NCBI GenBank assembly: GCA_964398945.1
Contig: CAYNOT010000008.1
Coordinates: 147,913-211,912, forward strand
DNA: 64,000 nucleotides
Direction: 5' to 3'
Source: JBGTGG01 sp964398945
GTDB taxonomy: Bacteria > Bacteroidota > Bacteroidia > Cytophagales > Cyclobacteriaceae
The translations under genes were made by a program, and so were the position numbers. A model generated the notes under the pieces. The model worked only from the letters and a program-made list of their open reading frames with translations, was not told the DNA's origin and did not search any database. Numbering within the stretch: the first letter of the stretch is position 1; each line of letters begins with the position of its first letter. Below are positions 26,052 to 33,716 of the stretch, piece by piece.

Positions 26052-26930
26052 ATGGATGCATATATATTTCCGGGTCAGGGGGCACAGTTCTCAGGAATGG
26101 GAAAAGATCTTTATGAAGCCAACAGCAGGGCAAAAAAACTTTTCGAACAAGCAAATGATATTCTCGGTTTTTCAATCACCTACACCATGTTCAATGGTTC
26201 TGCCGATGAACTGAAGGAAACAAAAGTAACACAACCTGCAATTTTTATCCACTCGGTTGCCATGGCCCTTGCCAATGATTCCTTTAAGCCCGCAATGGCG
26301 GCAGGACATTCCCTGGGCGAATTTTCAGCATTGGTGGCGTGCAATGCAATGTCTTTCGAAGATGGTCTTCGGCTCGTATCAAAGCGGGCAGAAGCAATGC
26401 AACGCGCATGCGAAGTAAACCCTTCTACAATGGCTGCAATTTTGGGCCTTGATGATGAAAAGGTTGAACAAGTATGCAATGATATTAGTGAAGAAATAGT
26501 GGTGCCTGCAAACTACAATTGCCCGGGCCAGCTGGTTATTTCAGGAACGATTAGGGGGATTGATATCGCCTGTGAAAGGATGAAGGAAGCCGGTGCAAAA
26601 CGCGCATTGCCACTTCAGGTTGGAGGTGCATTCCATTCACCGTTAATGGAGTCAGCACGGGAGGAATTGGCGGCTGCCATTGAAGCAACGCAATTTAATA
26701 CACCTATTTGCCCCATCTATCAAAATGTAAATGCCCAGCCATCAATTGATGTAGATGTTATTAAACAAAACTTGATATCGCAATTGACTGCACCTGTCCG
26801 TTGGACACAAACTGTTCAAAACATGGCAGCAGATGGTGGGCTGGTATTTATTGAGTGCGGGCCCGGCAAGGTATTGCAGGGATTGGTTAAAAAGATTGCA
26901 CCGCAAGTAGAAGCAAGAAGTATTTACTAG
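26052..26930 (+). CDS. fabD: Malonyl-CoA:ACP transacylase
   Basis: 292 residues of normal length. The N-terminus is FPGQGAQFSGMG, the nucleophile Ser87 is in GHSLGE, the catalytic His195 is in AFHSPLM, and the terminal region is GPGKVLQGLVKKI. It loads malonate onto acyl carrier protein for fatty-acid synthesis. It stands alone here, not next to fabH/fabF/acpP. A TACTTTTG (26020-26027) 24 bp upstream of the start fits the Bacteroidota -7 consensus. Confidence 0.95.
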   Translation: MDAYIFPGQGAQFSGMGKDLYEANSRAKKLFEQANDILGFSITYTMFNGSADELKETKVTQPAIFIHSVAMALANDSFKPAMAAGHSLGEFSALVACNAMSFEDGLRLVSKRAEAMQRACEVNPSTMAAILGLDDEKVEQVCNDISEEIVVPANYNCPGQLVISGTIRGIDIACERMKEAGAKRALPLQVGGAFHSPLMESAREELAAAIEATQFNTPICPIYQNVNAQPSIDVDVIKQNLISQLTAPVRWTQTVQNMAADGGLVFIECGPGKVLQGLVKKIAPQVEARSIY

Positions 26931-26933
26931 AAG

Positions 26934-27069
26934 TCATCTCAAAAATACGCAACTGTCAGGTTTGAGCCTGCCTGTCCGGTAAGCAGGTTTACCGAAACAT
27001 TTTTGATTGACTTCGAAACAGCCTTCGACACGCTCAGGCTGACATAAGAAATTGATTTTGAGATGACTT
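26934..27069. repeat. Short inverted-repeat element between fabD and folK
   Basis: A perfect 14-bp terminal inverted repeat, AAGTCATCTCAAAA (26934-26947) and TTTTGAGATGACTT (27056-27069), encloses ~108 bp of non-coding sequence. The interior has its own small repeats (GCAGGTTT, CAGGTTT) and a CAGCCTTCGACACGCTCAGGCTG hairpin region. Size and structure fit a MITE or REP-like dispersed element. No second copy of its ends is visible in this window. It may also end both convergent genes. Confidence 0.65.
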
Positions 27070-27083
27070 TTAAAGTATCCCCT

Positions 27084-27566
27084 CTAAAGTTTTGAAACGG
27101 TAAGTGTATCCGGACAGCATTCTAAAAGTTCGTAGATGCTTTTGTTCAATACCGGGTGTATTAAAGCAGGGTTAAGTTCCGCCAAAGGAATAAGTGTAAA
27201 ATTTCTTTCCTGTAGACGCGGGTGTGGAATGGTGAGCCCTTCTGTTTGAATGACTTTATCAGAATAGAAAAGGATATCGATATCCATAATCCGGGCTTCC
27301 CATTTGTCTTTACGAACACGCCCCATTTTTTTTTCAATTTGCAGTAATACTCCAAGCAGGTTATCCGGGGCCAATACGGTTTCAATCTCAACAACCTGAT
27401 TTAAGTAATTAGGCTGTTCTGTCACCCCCCACGGTAATGTTTCGTAAACCTGGGATTCGCGGGTTATCTTTCCTGCATAGGAATTGATGTGTAGCCTTGC
27501 CTCCGCCAGGTTCTGTAGTCTATCGCCAAGATTGGTACCCAAAAGGAGATAAATGCCGTTGTTCAT
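27084..27566 (-). CDS. folK: 2-amino-4-hydroxy-6-hydroxymethyldihydropteridine pyrophosphokinase
   Basis: 160 residues. The HPPK signatures are YLLLGTNLGDRLQNL at the N-terminus, the YETLPWGVTEQPNYLN loop and the catalytic segment WEARIMDIDILFY, then IPHPRLQERNFTLIPLAEL. It transfers pyrophosphate from ATP to the pterin in folate synthesis. The start abuts the target duplication of the MITE-like element at 27573-27804, so its promoter probably lies within or beyond that element. Confidence 0.93.
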   Translation of the reverse strand: MNNGIYLLLGTNLGDRLQNLAEARLHINSYAGKITRESQVYETLPWGVTEQPNYLNQVVEIETVLAPDNLLGVLLQIEKKMGRVRKDKWEARIMDIDILFYSDKVIQTEGLTIPHPRLQERNFTLIPLAELNPALIHPVLNKSIYELLECCPDTLTVSKL

Positions 27567-27572
27567 ATTATA

Positions 27573-27804
27573 ATCTGATAATCCGTAAACATACCTAGCT
27601 AAATTTAAGGAATACCTTTTTATAGTCTGGGATTCATTGTTCTAAAGTAGTGTACAGTTGATGTGCGGCCTACCCATTTGAAATATCTGATACAAGTCAT
27701 TTCCGCGCAACAAGCAATAACTCCAAATAGCTCGCAAAAGAATCCCTTTGTACGAGTAGACATAGTGGTCCCTGGCGGTTGGGTATCTTTGCGGACTATC
27801 ATTT
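27573..27804 (+). mobile_element. MITE-like element, copy A (232 bp)
   Basis: The ends are imperfect terminal inverted repeats of 23 bp (18 matches): 27573-27595 (ATCTGATAATCCGTAAACAT...) against the complement of 27782-27804 (...TATCTTTGCGGACTATCA...). ATTATA flanks both sides (27567-27572, 27805-27810), a likely 6-bp target duplication. The element is related over most of its length to 56817-57040 on the other strand, with ~23-31 bp of exact identity at each end. It has no coding capacity. It fills the space between divergent folk and sppA, and its right end carries TATCTTTG, a match to the -7 box, pointing at sppA. Confidence 0.82.
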
Positions 27805-27881
27805 ATTATAAAATCCTGGTACAAACTTATCTTTTTATTGGGATGAGTATTGTGTAGTTTTGAAGATTAATAAATGATTCT

Positions 27882-29651
27882 ATGAGTTTTTTTAAAGCAT
27901 TCTTTTCTTCTTGTCTTGGGGCCTTTGTGGCCTTGATCGTTTTCTGTTTTTTCTTTTTCATTGCCATGTTTTCATTTGTTGGCCAATTGTCAAAGGAAGA
28001 AAAGCCGAATGTCCCCAAAAATTCGATCTTACATCTTAAACTGGACGTTGAATTCTCAGAACTTCAAAAAGAGAATCTGTTTGAGGGCATTCCTGTTTTA
28101 GGTGAGCAAGAAATAAATATTGGCCTTATTGAATTGAAACAAGCAATCAAAAACGCAAAGGAAGATTCTAAAATAGAAGGGATTTTTCTGCAGATCAGTT
28201 ACCCAAGGACCGGGTTTGCAACTTTAAAGGAAATACGTGAATCGCTGCTTGATTTTCGCAGTGAGGGAAAGTGGGTACTGGCGTATAGTGAGGTGATGTC
28301 AGAAGGAGCGTATTACCTGGCTTCCGTTGCCGATCAGGTTTTTATCCACCCGGAAGGAGAGGTTGAGTTCGATGGATTGGTAGTTGAAATTGGTTTTTAC
28401 AAAAAGCTGTTTGAGAAACTCGATATAAAACCGGAAGTCTTTCGAGTAGGTGATTTTAAAAGCGCTGTTGAACCTTTTCTTTTTGAAAAGATGAGTGAAG
28501 AAAATCGCTTGCAGTTAACGGAGTTGGTTAATTCAATCCATGATCAAATGCTTGCGGATATTGCTGGTTCCAGGAACATCGCGAAAGCAGAACTAAAAAA
28601 CATTTCAGACAATCAATTGATACGGAATTCCAAACAAGCTGTTGATAATAAATTGATAGATGACCTACTATACTTTGACGAGTTCTTGGGAAAACTAAAA
28701 GATCGCGTTGGCATTTCTGGGTCCGATGACCTTTCCTTATTCACCTATAAAAAGTACAGCAAGAGTTTTTCAACCTATAAAAATTCTAAAAATGAAATCG
28801 CGGTAATTGTTGCTGAAGGAACAATTATGCCGGGTATTTCTTCGTATGATCAACAAACAATTGGAAGCGAAACATTTGCCAAAGAGATTAGGCGTGCACG
28901 TGAGAATGATAATGTGAAAGCTATTGTGATGCGCATCAATTCACCGGGGGGCGAGTTCAGGTCATCGGATGTAATGTGGCGGGAACTGAAATTAGCTTCG
29001 GCTGTAAAACCGGTCATTGCTTCCATGGGTGATTATGCAGCATCGGGTGGTTATTATTTGGCAATGGCGTGTGATACAATTGTGGCGCAGCCCCAAACCA
29101 TTACAGGTTCTATCGGGATTTTTGGGGTTTTGTTTGACTTTAGTGCGTTTCTCGAGAGCAAAATAGGGATCACATTCGATGAAGTGAAGACAGGGAAATT
29201 TGGAGATGCATTTACGGTAACGCGTCCGCTCACCCAGGCAGAAAAGAATATTTGGCAGAAAAAATTGGATGACCATTACGCTACATTCAGGTCAAAGGCA
29301 GCAGAAGGAAGGGACCAGACAGTTGAAGAAATAGAAAAAGTTGCCTCCGGTCGTGTGTGGACCGGTGATCAGGCGATTGACCGTAAATTGGTGGACATAC
29401 TTGGTGGTTTTGATGATGCCATACAAGTTGCAGCAGAAAAAGCAGGTATCGAAGATGATTTCAAAGTGCGGTACTATCCGAAACAGGTTTCTTTTTGGGA
29501 TAATTTATTTAATAAACTGGATGAAAATGTTTCCACCCGTTACATCCAATCAAAACTTGGTGAACACTATCTGTTTTTAGATCACATAGAGAGATTAAAA
29601 GAATTAAAGGGGGCACAAGCGAGAATGCCTTTTGAACTATCAATTCATTAA
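27882..29651 (+). CDS. sppA: Signal peptide peptidase SppA, 67K type
   Basis: 589 residues with an N-terminal membrane anchor (about 10-35) and two ClpP-fold repeats. The catalytic Ser388 is in DYAASGGYYLA of the second repeat. The catalytic Lys193 is in GDFKSAVEPF of the first repeat, the expected Ser/Lys dyad of the long E. coli-type enzyme (Lys209/Ser409). It degrades cleaved signal peptides in the inner membrane. Ends 14 bp before bioB, so the two may be cotranscribed. A MITE-like element forms its upstream region. Confidence 0.93.
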   Translation: MSFFKAFFSSCLGAFVALIVFCFFFFIAMFSFVGQLSKEEKPNVPKNSILHLKLDVEFSELQKENLFEGIPVLGEQEINIGLIELKQAIKNAKEDSKIEGIFLQISYPRTGFATLKEIRESLLDFRSEGKWVLAYSEVMSEGAYYLASVADQVFIHPEGEVEFDGLVVEIGFYKKLFEKLDIKPEVFRVGDFKSAVEPFLFEKMSEENRLQLTELVNSIHDQMLADIAGSRNIAKAELKNISDNQLIRNSKQAVDNKLIDDLLYFDEFLGKLKDRVGISGSDDLSLFTYKKYSKSFSTYKNSKNEIAVIVAEGTIMPGISSYDQQTIGSETFAKEIRRARENDNVKAIVMRINSPGGEFRSSDVMWRELKLASAVKPVIASMGDYAASGGYYLAMACDTIVAQPQTITGSIGIFGVLFDFSAFLESKIGITFDEVKTGKFGDAFTVTRPLTQAEKNIWQKKLDDHYATFRSKAAEGRDQTVEEIEKVASGRVWTGDQAIDRKLVDILGGFDDAIQVAAEKAGIEDDFKVRYYPKQVSFWDNLFNKLDENVSTRYIQSKLGEHYLFLDHIERLKELKGAQARMPFELSIH

Positions 29652-29665
29652 TTTAGTAACGGCCA

Positions 29666-30646
29666 ATGGAAATCAGGAATAACTGGACAAAACAAGAGAT
29701 TGGTGAAATCTATAACACACCACTATTGGATCTCATTTACAAAGCCGCTACTACCCATCGCCAATACCATGATGCAAATGAAGTTCAAGTATGCACGCTA
29801 CTCTCGGTGAAGACAGGTGGTTGTCCGGAGGATTGCTCGTATTGTCCTCAGGCTGCCCGTTATCATACGGAAGTAAAAGCACATAAATTATTGCCGGTTG
29901 AGGAGGTACTTGCCAAAGCGTTGGAAGCGAAGGAAGGAGGCAGTACTCGTTTTTGTATGGGTGCAGCCTGGCGAGAGGTTAGGGATAACCGTGATTTCGA
30001 TAAAGTGATTGAGATGGTAAAGAGCGTGAATACCTTGGGGTTGGAAGTTTGCTGTACATTGGGAATGCTCACAGAGGAGCAAGCCAATAAACTAAAGGAG
30101 GCAGGCTTGTATGCGTATAACCATAACCTGGATACCAGCGAGGAATTTTATGGTGATGTAATTTCAACACGTAGCTATAAAGACCGGTTGGAAACGTTGG
30201 AGAATGTGCGCGAAGCCAAAATATCCGTCTGTTCCGGAGGGATTATTGGAATGGGTGAAATGGAAGAAGACCGCATTGGAATGCTCTATACCTTATCCAC
30301 ATTACCAGAACACCCTGAATCCGTGCCGGTAAACGCACTGGTTCCTGTGGAAGGAACCCCATTGGAAGGGCAACCCAGAGTATCCGTATGGGAGATGGTT
30401 CGAATGATCGCGACTGCACGAATACTAATGCCGAAAGCGATGATCAGGCTTTCTGCAGGAAGGGTAATGATGAGCGTTGAAGAACAGGCTTTATGTTTTA
30501 TGGCAGGTGCCAATAGTATTTTTGCCGGTGACAAGTTGTTGACAACCCCTAATCCTGATTATGTGGAGGACAAGAAGATGTTCCAGCTTTTGCAATTGAA
30601 ACCCCGGGAAGCTTTTAAAAAGGAAAGTGAAAACCAATTAGCCTAA
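29666..30646 (+). CDS. bioB: Biotin synthase
   Basis: A 326-residue radical-SAM enzyme. The [4Fe-4S] cluster Cys53, Cys57 and Cys60 lie in GGCPEDCSYC. FCMGAAWRE, YNHNLDTSEEFYG and the C-terminal SAGRVMMS (Arg ligand of the [2Fe-2S] cluster) are present. It inserts sulphur into dethiobiotin, the last step of biotin synthesis. No other bio genes are adjacent and no BirA-type palindrome is evident upstream. Probably transcribed together with sppA. Confidence 0.96.
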   Translation: MEIRNNWTKQEIGEIYNTPLLDLIYKAATTHRQYHDANEVQVCTLLSVKTGGCPEDCSYCPQAARYHTEVKAHKLLPVEEVLAKALEAKEGGSTRFCMGAAWREVRDNRDFDKVIEMVKSVNTLGLEVCCTLGMLTEEQANKLKEAGLYAYNHNLDTSEEFYGDVISTRSYKDRLETLENVREAKISVCSGGIIGMGEMEEDRIGMLYTLSTLPEHPESVPVNALVPVEGTPLEGQPRVSVWEMVRMIATARILMPKAMIRLSAGRVMMSVEEQALCFMAGANSIFAGDKLLTTPNPDYVEDKKMFQLLQLKPREAFKKESENQLA

Positions 30647-31143
30647 CAGTTGTTAATGGTCTCCTTTTTGATGTAAGGTTTATCCCGATTTTGAGAAAAA
30701 TGAGGTTAAAATATGAACAATTCAAATCCTTCTAACACTCTCTGCGAGAGTCAGCGGAGGAAGTTTTTATCAATAAGTTCCAATTTCTGAACAGTTAAAC
30801 GATAATATCTCCCCTTTACCTGAAAATTATCCTGTGTTTGCAATGGAAGGGATGGGTTTGATCCCGGGTTTATCTATTCTGTGTTGGTACTGGTTGTGAA
30901 TCCTACAATGAAAGAAATGCCAAACTATACGGTATTATTAGACGAAGTATTTTCTTTACGAGACATTTGACGTTTATACAGGGCTATAATCCGCCAATGA
31001 CTTTTTGCGATCCCAGTAAGACCGTGATAAGGATTGGTTCTTCGAATAAAGATCAAGACATCTGATTAGTGGCACCAACTTAATTGGTACCACTAAGAAT
31101 GTCTTTAAGCAAGGCTATTTTATTGTAACTGATTGATAATCAA
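30647..31143. other. 497-base gap with two hairpins, no supportable gene
   Basis: Only very short frames are present. A small hairpin ACTCTC-TGC-GAGAGT lies at 30742-30756. A larger one spans 31055-31105: outer AAGACAT/ATGTCTT and inner AGTGG.ACCAA/TTGGT.CCACT around CTTAA. The second could terminate the small peptide gene that reads toward it from the right, although no T run follows. The rest could be decayed sequence, but I recognise no family. Confidence 0.5.
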
Positions 31144-31311
31144 TTACCATTCAGCCTTGTCTTCCATAACTATACCACCTTGAACTTCGGTTGATGAAGC
31201 AACCTCTTGGTTAGTTGAATTAACAGAAGGGTCTACTTGATTTCCTGATACAAAAGTAAAGGAAAGAAGAGCTACGACTGCAACAGCAAAAAGTATTATG
31301 CGAGTCTTCAT
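31144..31311 (-). CDS. Small exported peptide 1
   Basis: A 55-residue frame. Residues 1-22 form a clear signal sequence (basic MKTR, then IILFAVAVVALLSFTFVSG). The 33-residue mature part is Asn/Ser/Gln/Val-rich and ends MEDKAEW. No Cys lipobox. It lies 27 bp beyond the stop of a second tiny exported peptide on the same strand, and both are divergent from a TPR histidine kinase. Family not recognised. Confidence 0.55.
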   Translation of the reverse strand: MKTRIILFAVAVVALLSFTFVSGNQVDPSVNSTNQEVASSTEVQGGIVMEDKAEW

Positions 31312-31338
31312 AAGCTTAAGTAATTAAAGTTTAGGAAT

Positions 31339-31473
31339 TTATATTTTATCATGTTGTCCAGTACCACCACCAACAGGATAATCAGTGCTTGGCTTTACTT
31401 CTTCTTCTGAACAAGAGGTAAATGCAAAGCCAGAAGCACAAACGATAATCAAGGAGTAAATAATCTTTTTCAT
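31339..31473 (-). CDS. Small lipoprotein peptide 2
   Basis: 44 residues from the ATG at 31473 (MKKIIYSLIIVCASGFAFTSC). An upstream extension to 31530 would put a charged tail before the signal and is unlikely. The lipobox FTSC gives a mature lipopeptide of about 24 residues, CSEEEVKPSTDYPVGGGTGQ followed by HDKI. Too short for any enzymatic role. It is the first gene divergent from the TPR histidine kinase (110 bp between starts). Confidence 0.55.
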   Translation of the reverse strand: MKKIIYSLIIVCASGFAFTSCSEEEVKPSTDYPVGGGTGQHDKI

Positions 31474-31583
31474 AGTTTTATAAGGTTTAGGTTTTTTATT
31501 TGTTTCGGTTCGTTTAATTTGATGGGTCAAAGGTGGCTGGTCTTTTTAAAAGTATCCAAGCAATAAAATTTTATTAATTACCT

Positions 31584-33659
31584 GTGTACCAAAATTTCAT
31601 TCTAACTTTAAAGGCCCTCCCTTTATTTATTGTTGGGATTTTCCTGCCCTCTATATTAAATGGACAGGATCACTATGTCGATTCTTTGAATCAGAAATTG
31701 GAAATGACAAGTGGTGAAGAAAGATGGGAAGTCTTAAGAAATTTGTTCAGCTATTTCTACGGTTCCGACTATGAGAAGTCGATTGACTATGCCAATAGTG
31801 CATATATAGTAGCCACTAACTTAGGAGACAGTATGCGAATGGTTCGTTCGGGAAGAATGCAGGGAATGGCGTTGGAAAAGATAGGAAGGGTAGACGAATC
31901 CATTTTGATTTATAAGGATGTCTTAGCGATTGCGGAGCGGAATAGTTATGATGATCAGTCTAAATACCTTTTCAATAGCTTGGGAATTTCCTATATGTCA
32001 AGAGGTCAATTTGATAAGGCCTTGGAGTATTATCTTCAAACTCTTGCGATTAGGGAGAAACAAGGTACAAAAGATGAAATAAGCCTTGCATTAAATAATA
32101 TTGGAGTAGCTTACTTTAAGTTGAAAGATCATGAGCGCGCGTTGGAGAATTATAATAGAGCCCTGTCGATAAAAGAAGAAATAGGCGATACATATCTTTT
32201 GGAACAGCTTATCATTAATAAGGGGTTAGTTCTGGTAAGTTTAAAAAAATACCCTGAAGCAGTCGAAACAATTAATAGGGCATTTGAAATTTGCGGACTA
32301 AATTGTGATGATATCGTCCAAAAAGAGGGATACTTTGGATTGGGAAGCGCATACTTAGCAATGAAAAATTATAATGAAGCTAAGCGGGCTTCAGAAAAGT
32401 CTTTAGAATTAGCTAGAAAACAAAACGATAAAGTATTTATTCTTTTCAATCTCGAAACACTTTCCGCTATAAATATGGAATTTAGAGATTGGGAAGCGTC
32501 ACTTGAAAACCTGGATGAGGCCATAAGTATTGCAGTTGAAACCCAATTTTCTCTTAATCTTATACAGATTTACAGACATTATTCAACGGTATATGATACT
32601 CTTGGAGACTACCGAGAGGCTTCTATGTACAGGGAAAAGTATATTCAGTTAAAAGATAGTGTATACAGCGCGGATCTAATAAGGAATCTTGCAAAAGTCC
32701 AAACTGATTTTGAAGAACGTGAAAACAAAGCAACAATTGCCGCAAAGGAGGAAGTAATAAAGCGTCAAGAACGCTTAAATTTTGCGATTGGGATTATTGC
32801 AGTGCTTGCTACTTTACTGATTTTCGTATTGCATCGCTCCAATCTTATAAAGAAAAAGGTCAACAACGCTTTATCCGATGCGAAAGCAACCATCGAAGCG
32901 CAAAATAGGGAACTCTCGCGGTTGAATAAGGAACTTGAAATAAAGGTGGACAAACGAACAGCAGAATTACAAGTCAGCAATACATCCTTGCAACGTGTAA
33001 ATGCTGAACTGGATAATTTTATTTATAAAACCTCCCATGATATCCGCGGCCCTTTGGCAAGTTTAAAAGGCATGTGCAATGTGGCGATCATGGATGTGAA
33101 AGATGAAACCGCACTCGATTATTTAAAAAAACTTGAGGTTACCGCAGAACGCTTAAACACCATCCTTACCCGGTTGTTGATCATTAACCAGATTAATCAT
33201 AGCACACCCGCAAATGACCCGATAGATTTTGACTCCATGGTCAACGATGTAATCCTGCTGGAAAGGAAGAAGGGTATGCCACCGCGGTTTAAAATCGATT
33301 CTGAAATCCAGGAGCGGATTACTTTTTCCTCTGATAAAGAGCTGATCCGTATTATCCTCGAAAACCTGATTGACAACGCCATAAAATTCCATAACGACTC
33401 CGAACGCATAAACCCATTTGTAAAAATCATAATCACTAAAAAAGACTCACAGATCGATATCCGGGTTATTGACAATGGTATTGGGATTGATGCTGCGGAT
33501 GCCGAAAAAATATTTCAAATGTTTTCCCGGGCTTCCGAGCGCTCCGAAACCGGTGGGATTGGCCTGTACCTCACGCGCACCGCTACTGAGAAACTTGGCG
33601 GTACTGTCACAATAGGTACTACTGAACAGGGATATACCGAGTTCCGTGTCCGGTTTTAA
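31584..33659 (+). CDS. TPR-containing sensor histidine kinase
   Basis: 691 residues from a GTG start. A hydrophobic N-terminal signal (to about 28) is followed by an extracytoplasmic region of about seven TPR units (~40-365; NSLGISYMSRGQFDKALEYY is typical). One transmembrane helix (about 398-418) and a coiled coil (to ~470) follow. HisKA has His485 in YKTSHDIRGPLAS. HATPase_c has NLIDNAIKFH, DNGIGID and GGIGLYLTRT. The TPR domain faces the periplasm, so it could bind peptide or protein ligands. No response regulator is adjacent, so the output partner is unknown. Confidence 0.9.
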   Translation: MYQNFILTLKALPLFIVGIFLPSILNGQDHYVDSLNQKLEMTSGEERWEVLRNLFSYFYGSDYEKSIDYANSAYIVATNLGDSMRMVRSGRMQGMALEKIGRVDESILIYKDVLAIAERNSYDDQSKYLFNSLGISYMSRGQFDKALEYYLQTLAIREKQGTKDEISLALNNIGVAYFKLKDHERALENYNRALSIKEEIGDTYLLEQLIINKGLVLVSLKKYPEAVETINRAFEICGLNCDDIVQKEGYFGLGSAYLAMKNYNEAKRASEKSLELARKQNDKVFILFNLETLSAINMEFRDWEASLENLDEAISIAVETQFSLNLIQIYRHYSTVYDTLGDYREASMYREKYIQLKDSVYSADLIRNLAKVQTDFEERENKATIAAKEEVIKRQERLNFAIGIIAVLATLLIFVLHRSNLIKKKVNNALSDAKATIEAQNRELSRLNKELEIKVDKRTAELQVSNTSLQRVNAELDNFIYKTSHDIRGPLASLKGMCNVAIMDVKDETALDYLKKLEVTAERLNTILTRLLIINQINHSTPANDPIDFDSMVNDVILLERKKGMPPRFKIDSEIQERITFSSDKELIRIILENLIDNAIKFHNDSERINPFVKIIITKKDSQIDIRVIDNGIGIDAADAEKIFQMFSRASERSETGGIGLYLTRTATEKLGGTVTIGTTEQGYTEFRVRF

Positions 33660-33716
33660 TCCCTTCTCAACTTTTATTGCTCCCGCTCAATTAGCATCTT
33701 TGCACAAATTTTGGAA

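Noticed and set aside
27620..28018. Several 60-64 codon frames around the folK-sppA gap
   Set aside because: They overlap the MITE-like element or the sppA signal region and are not conserved between the two element copies.
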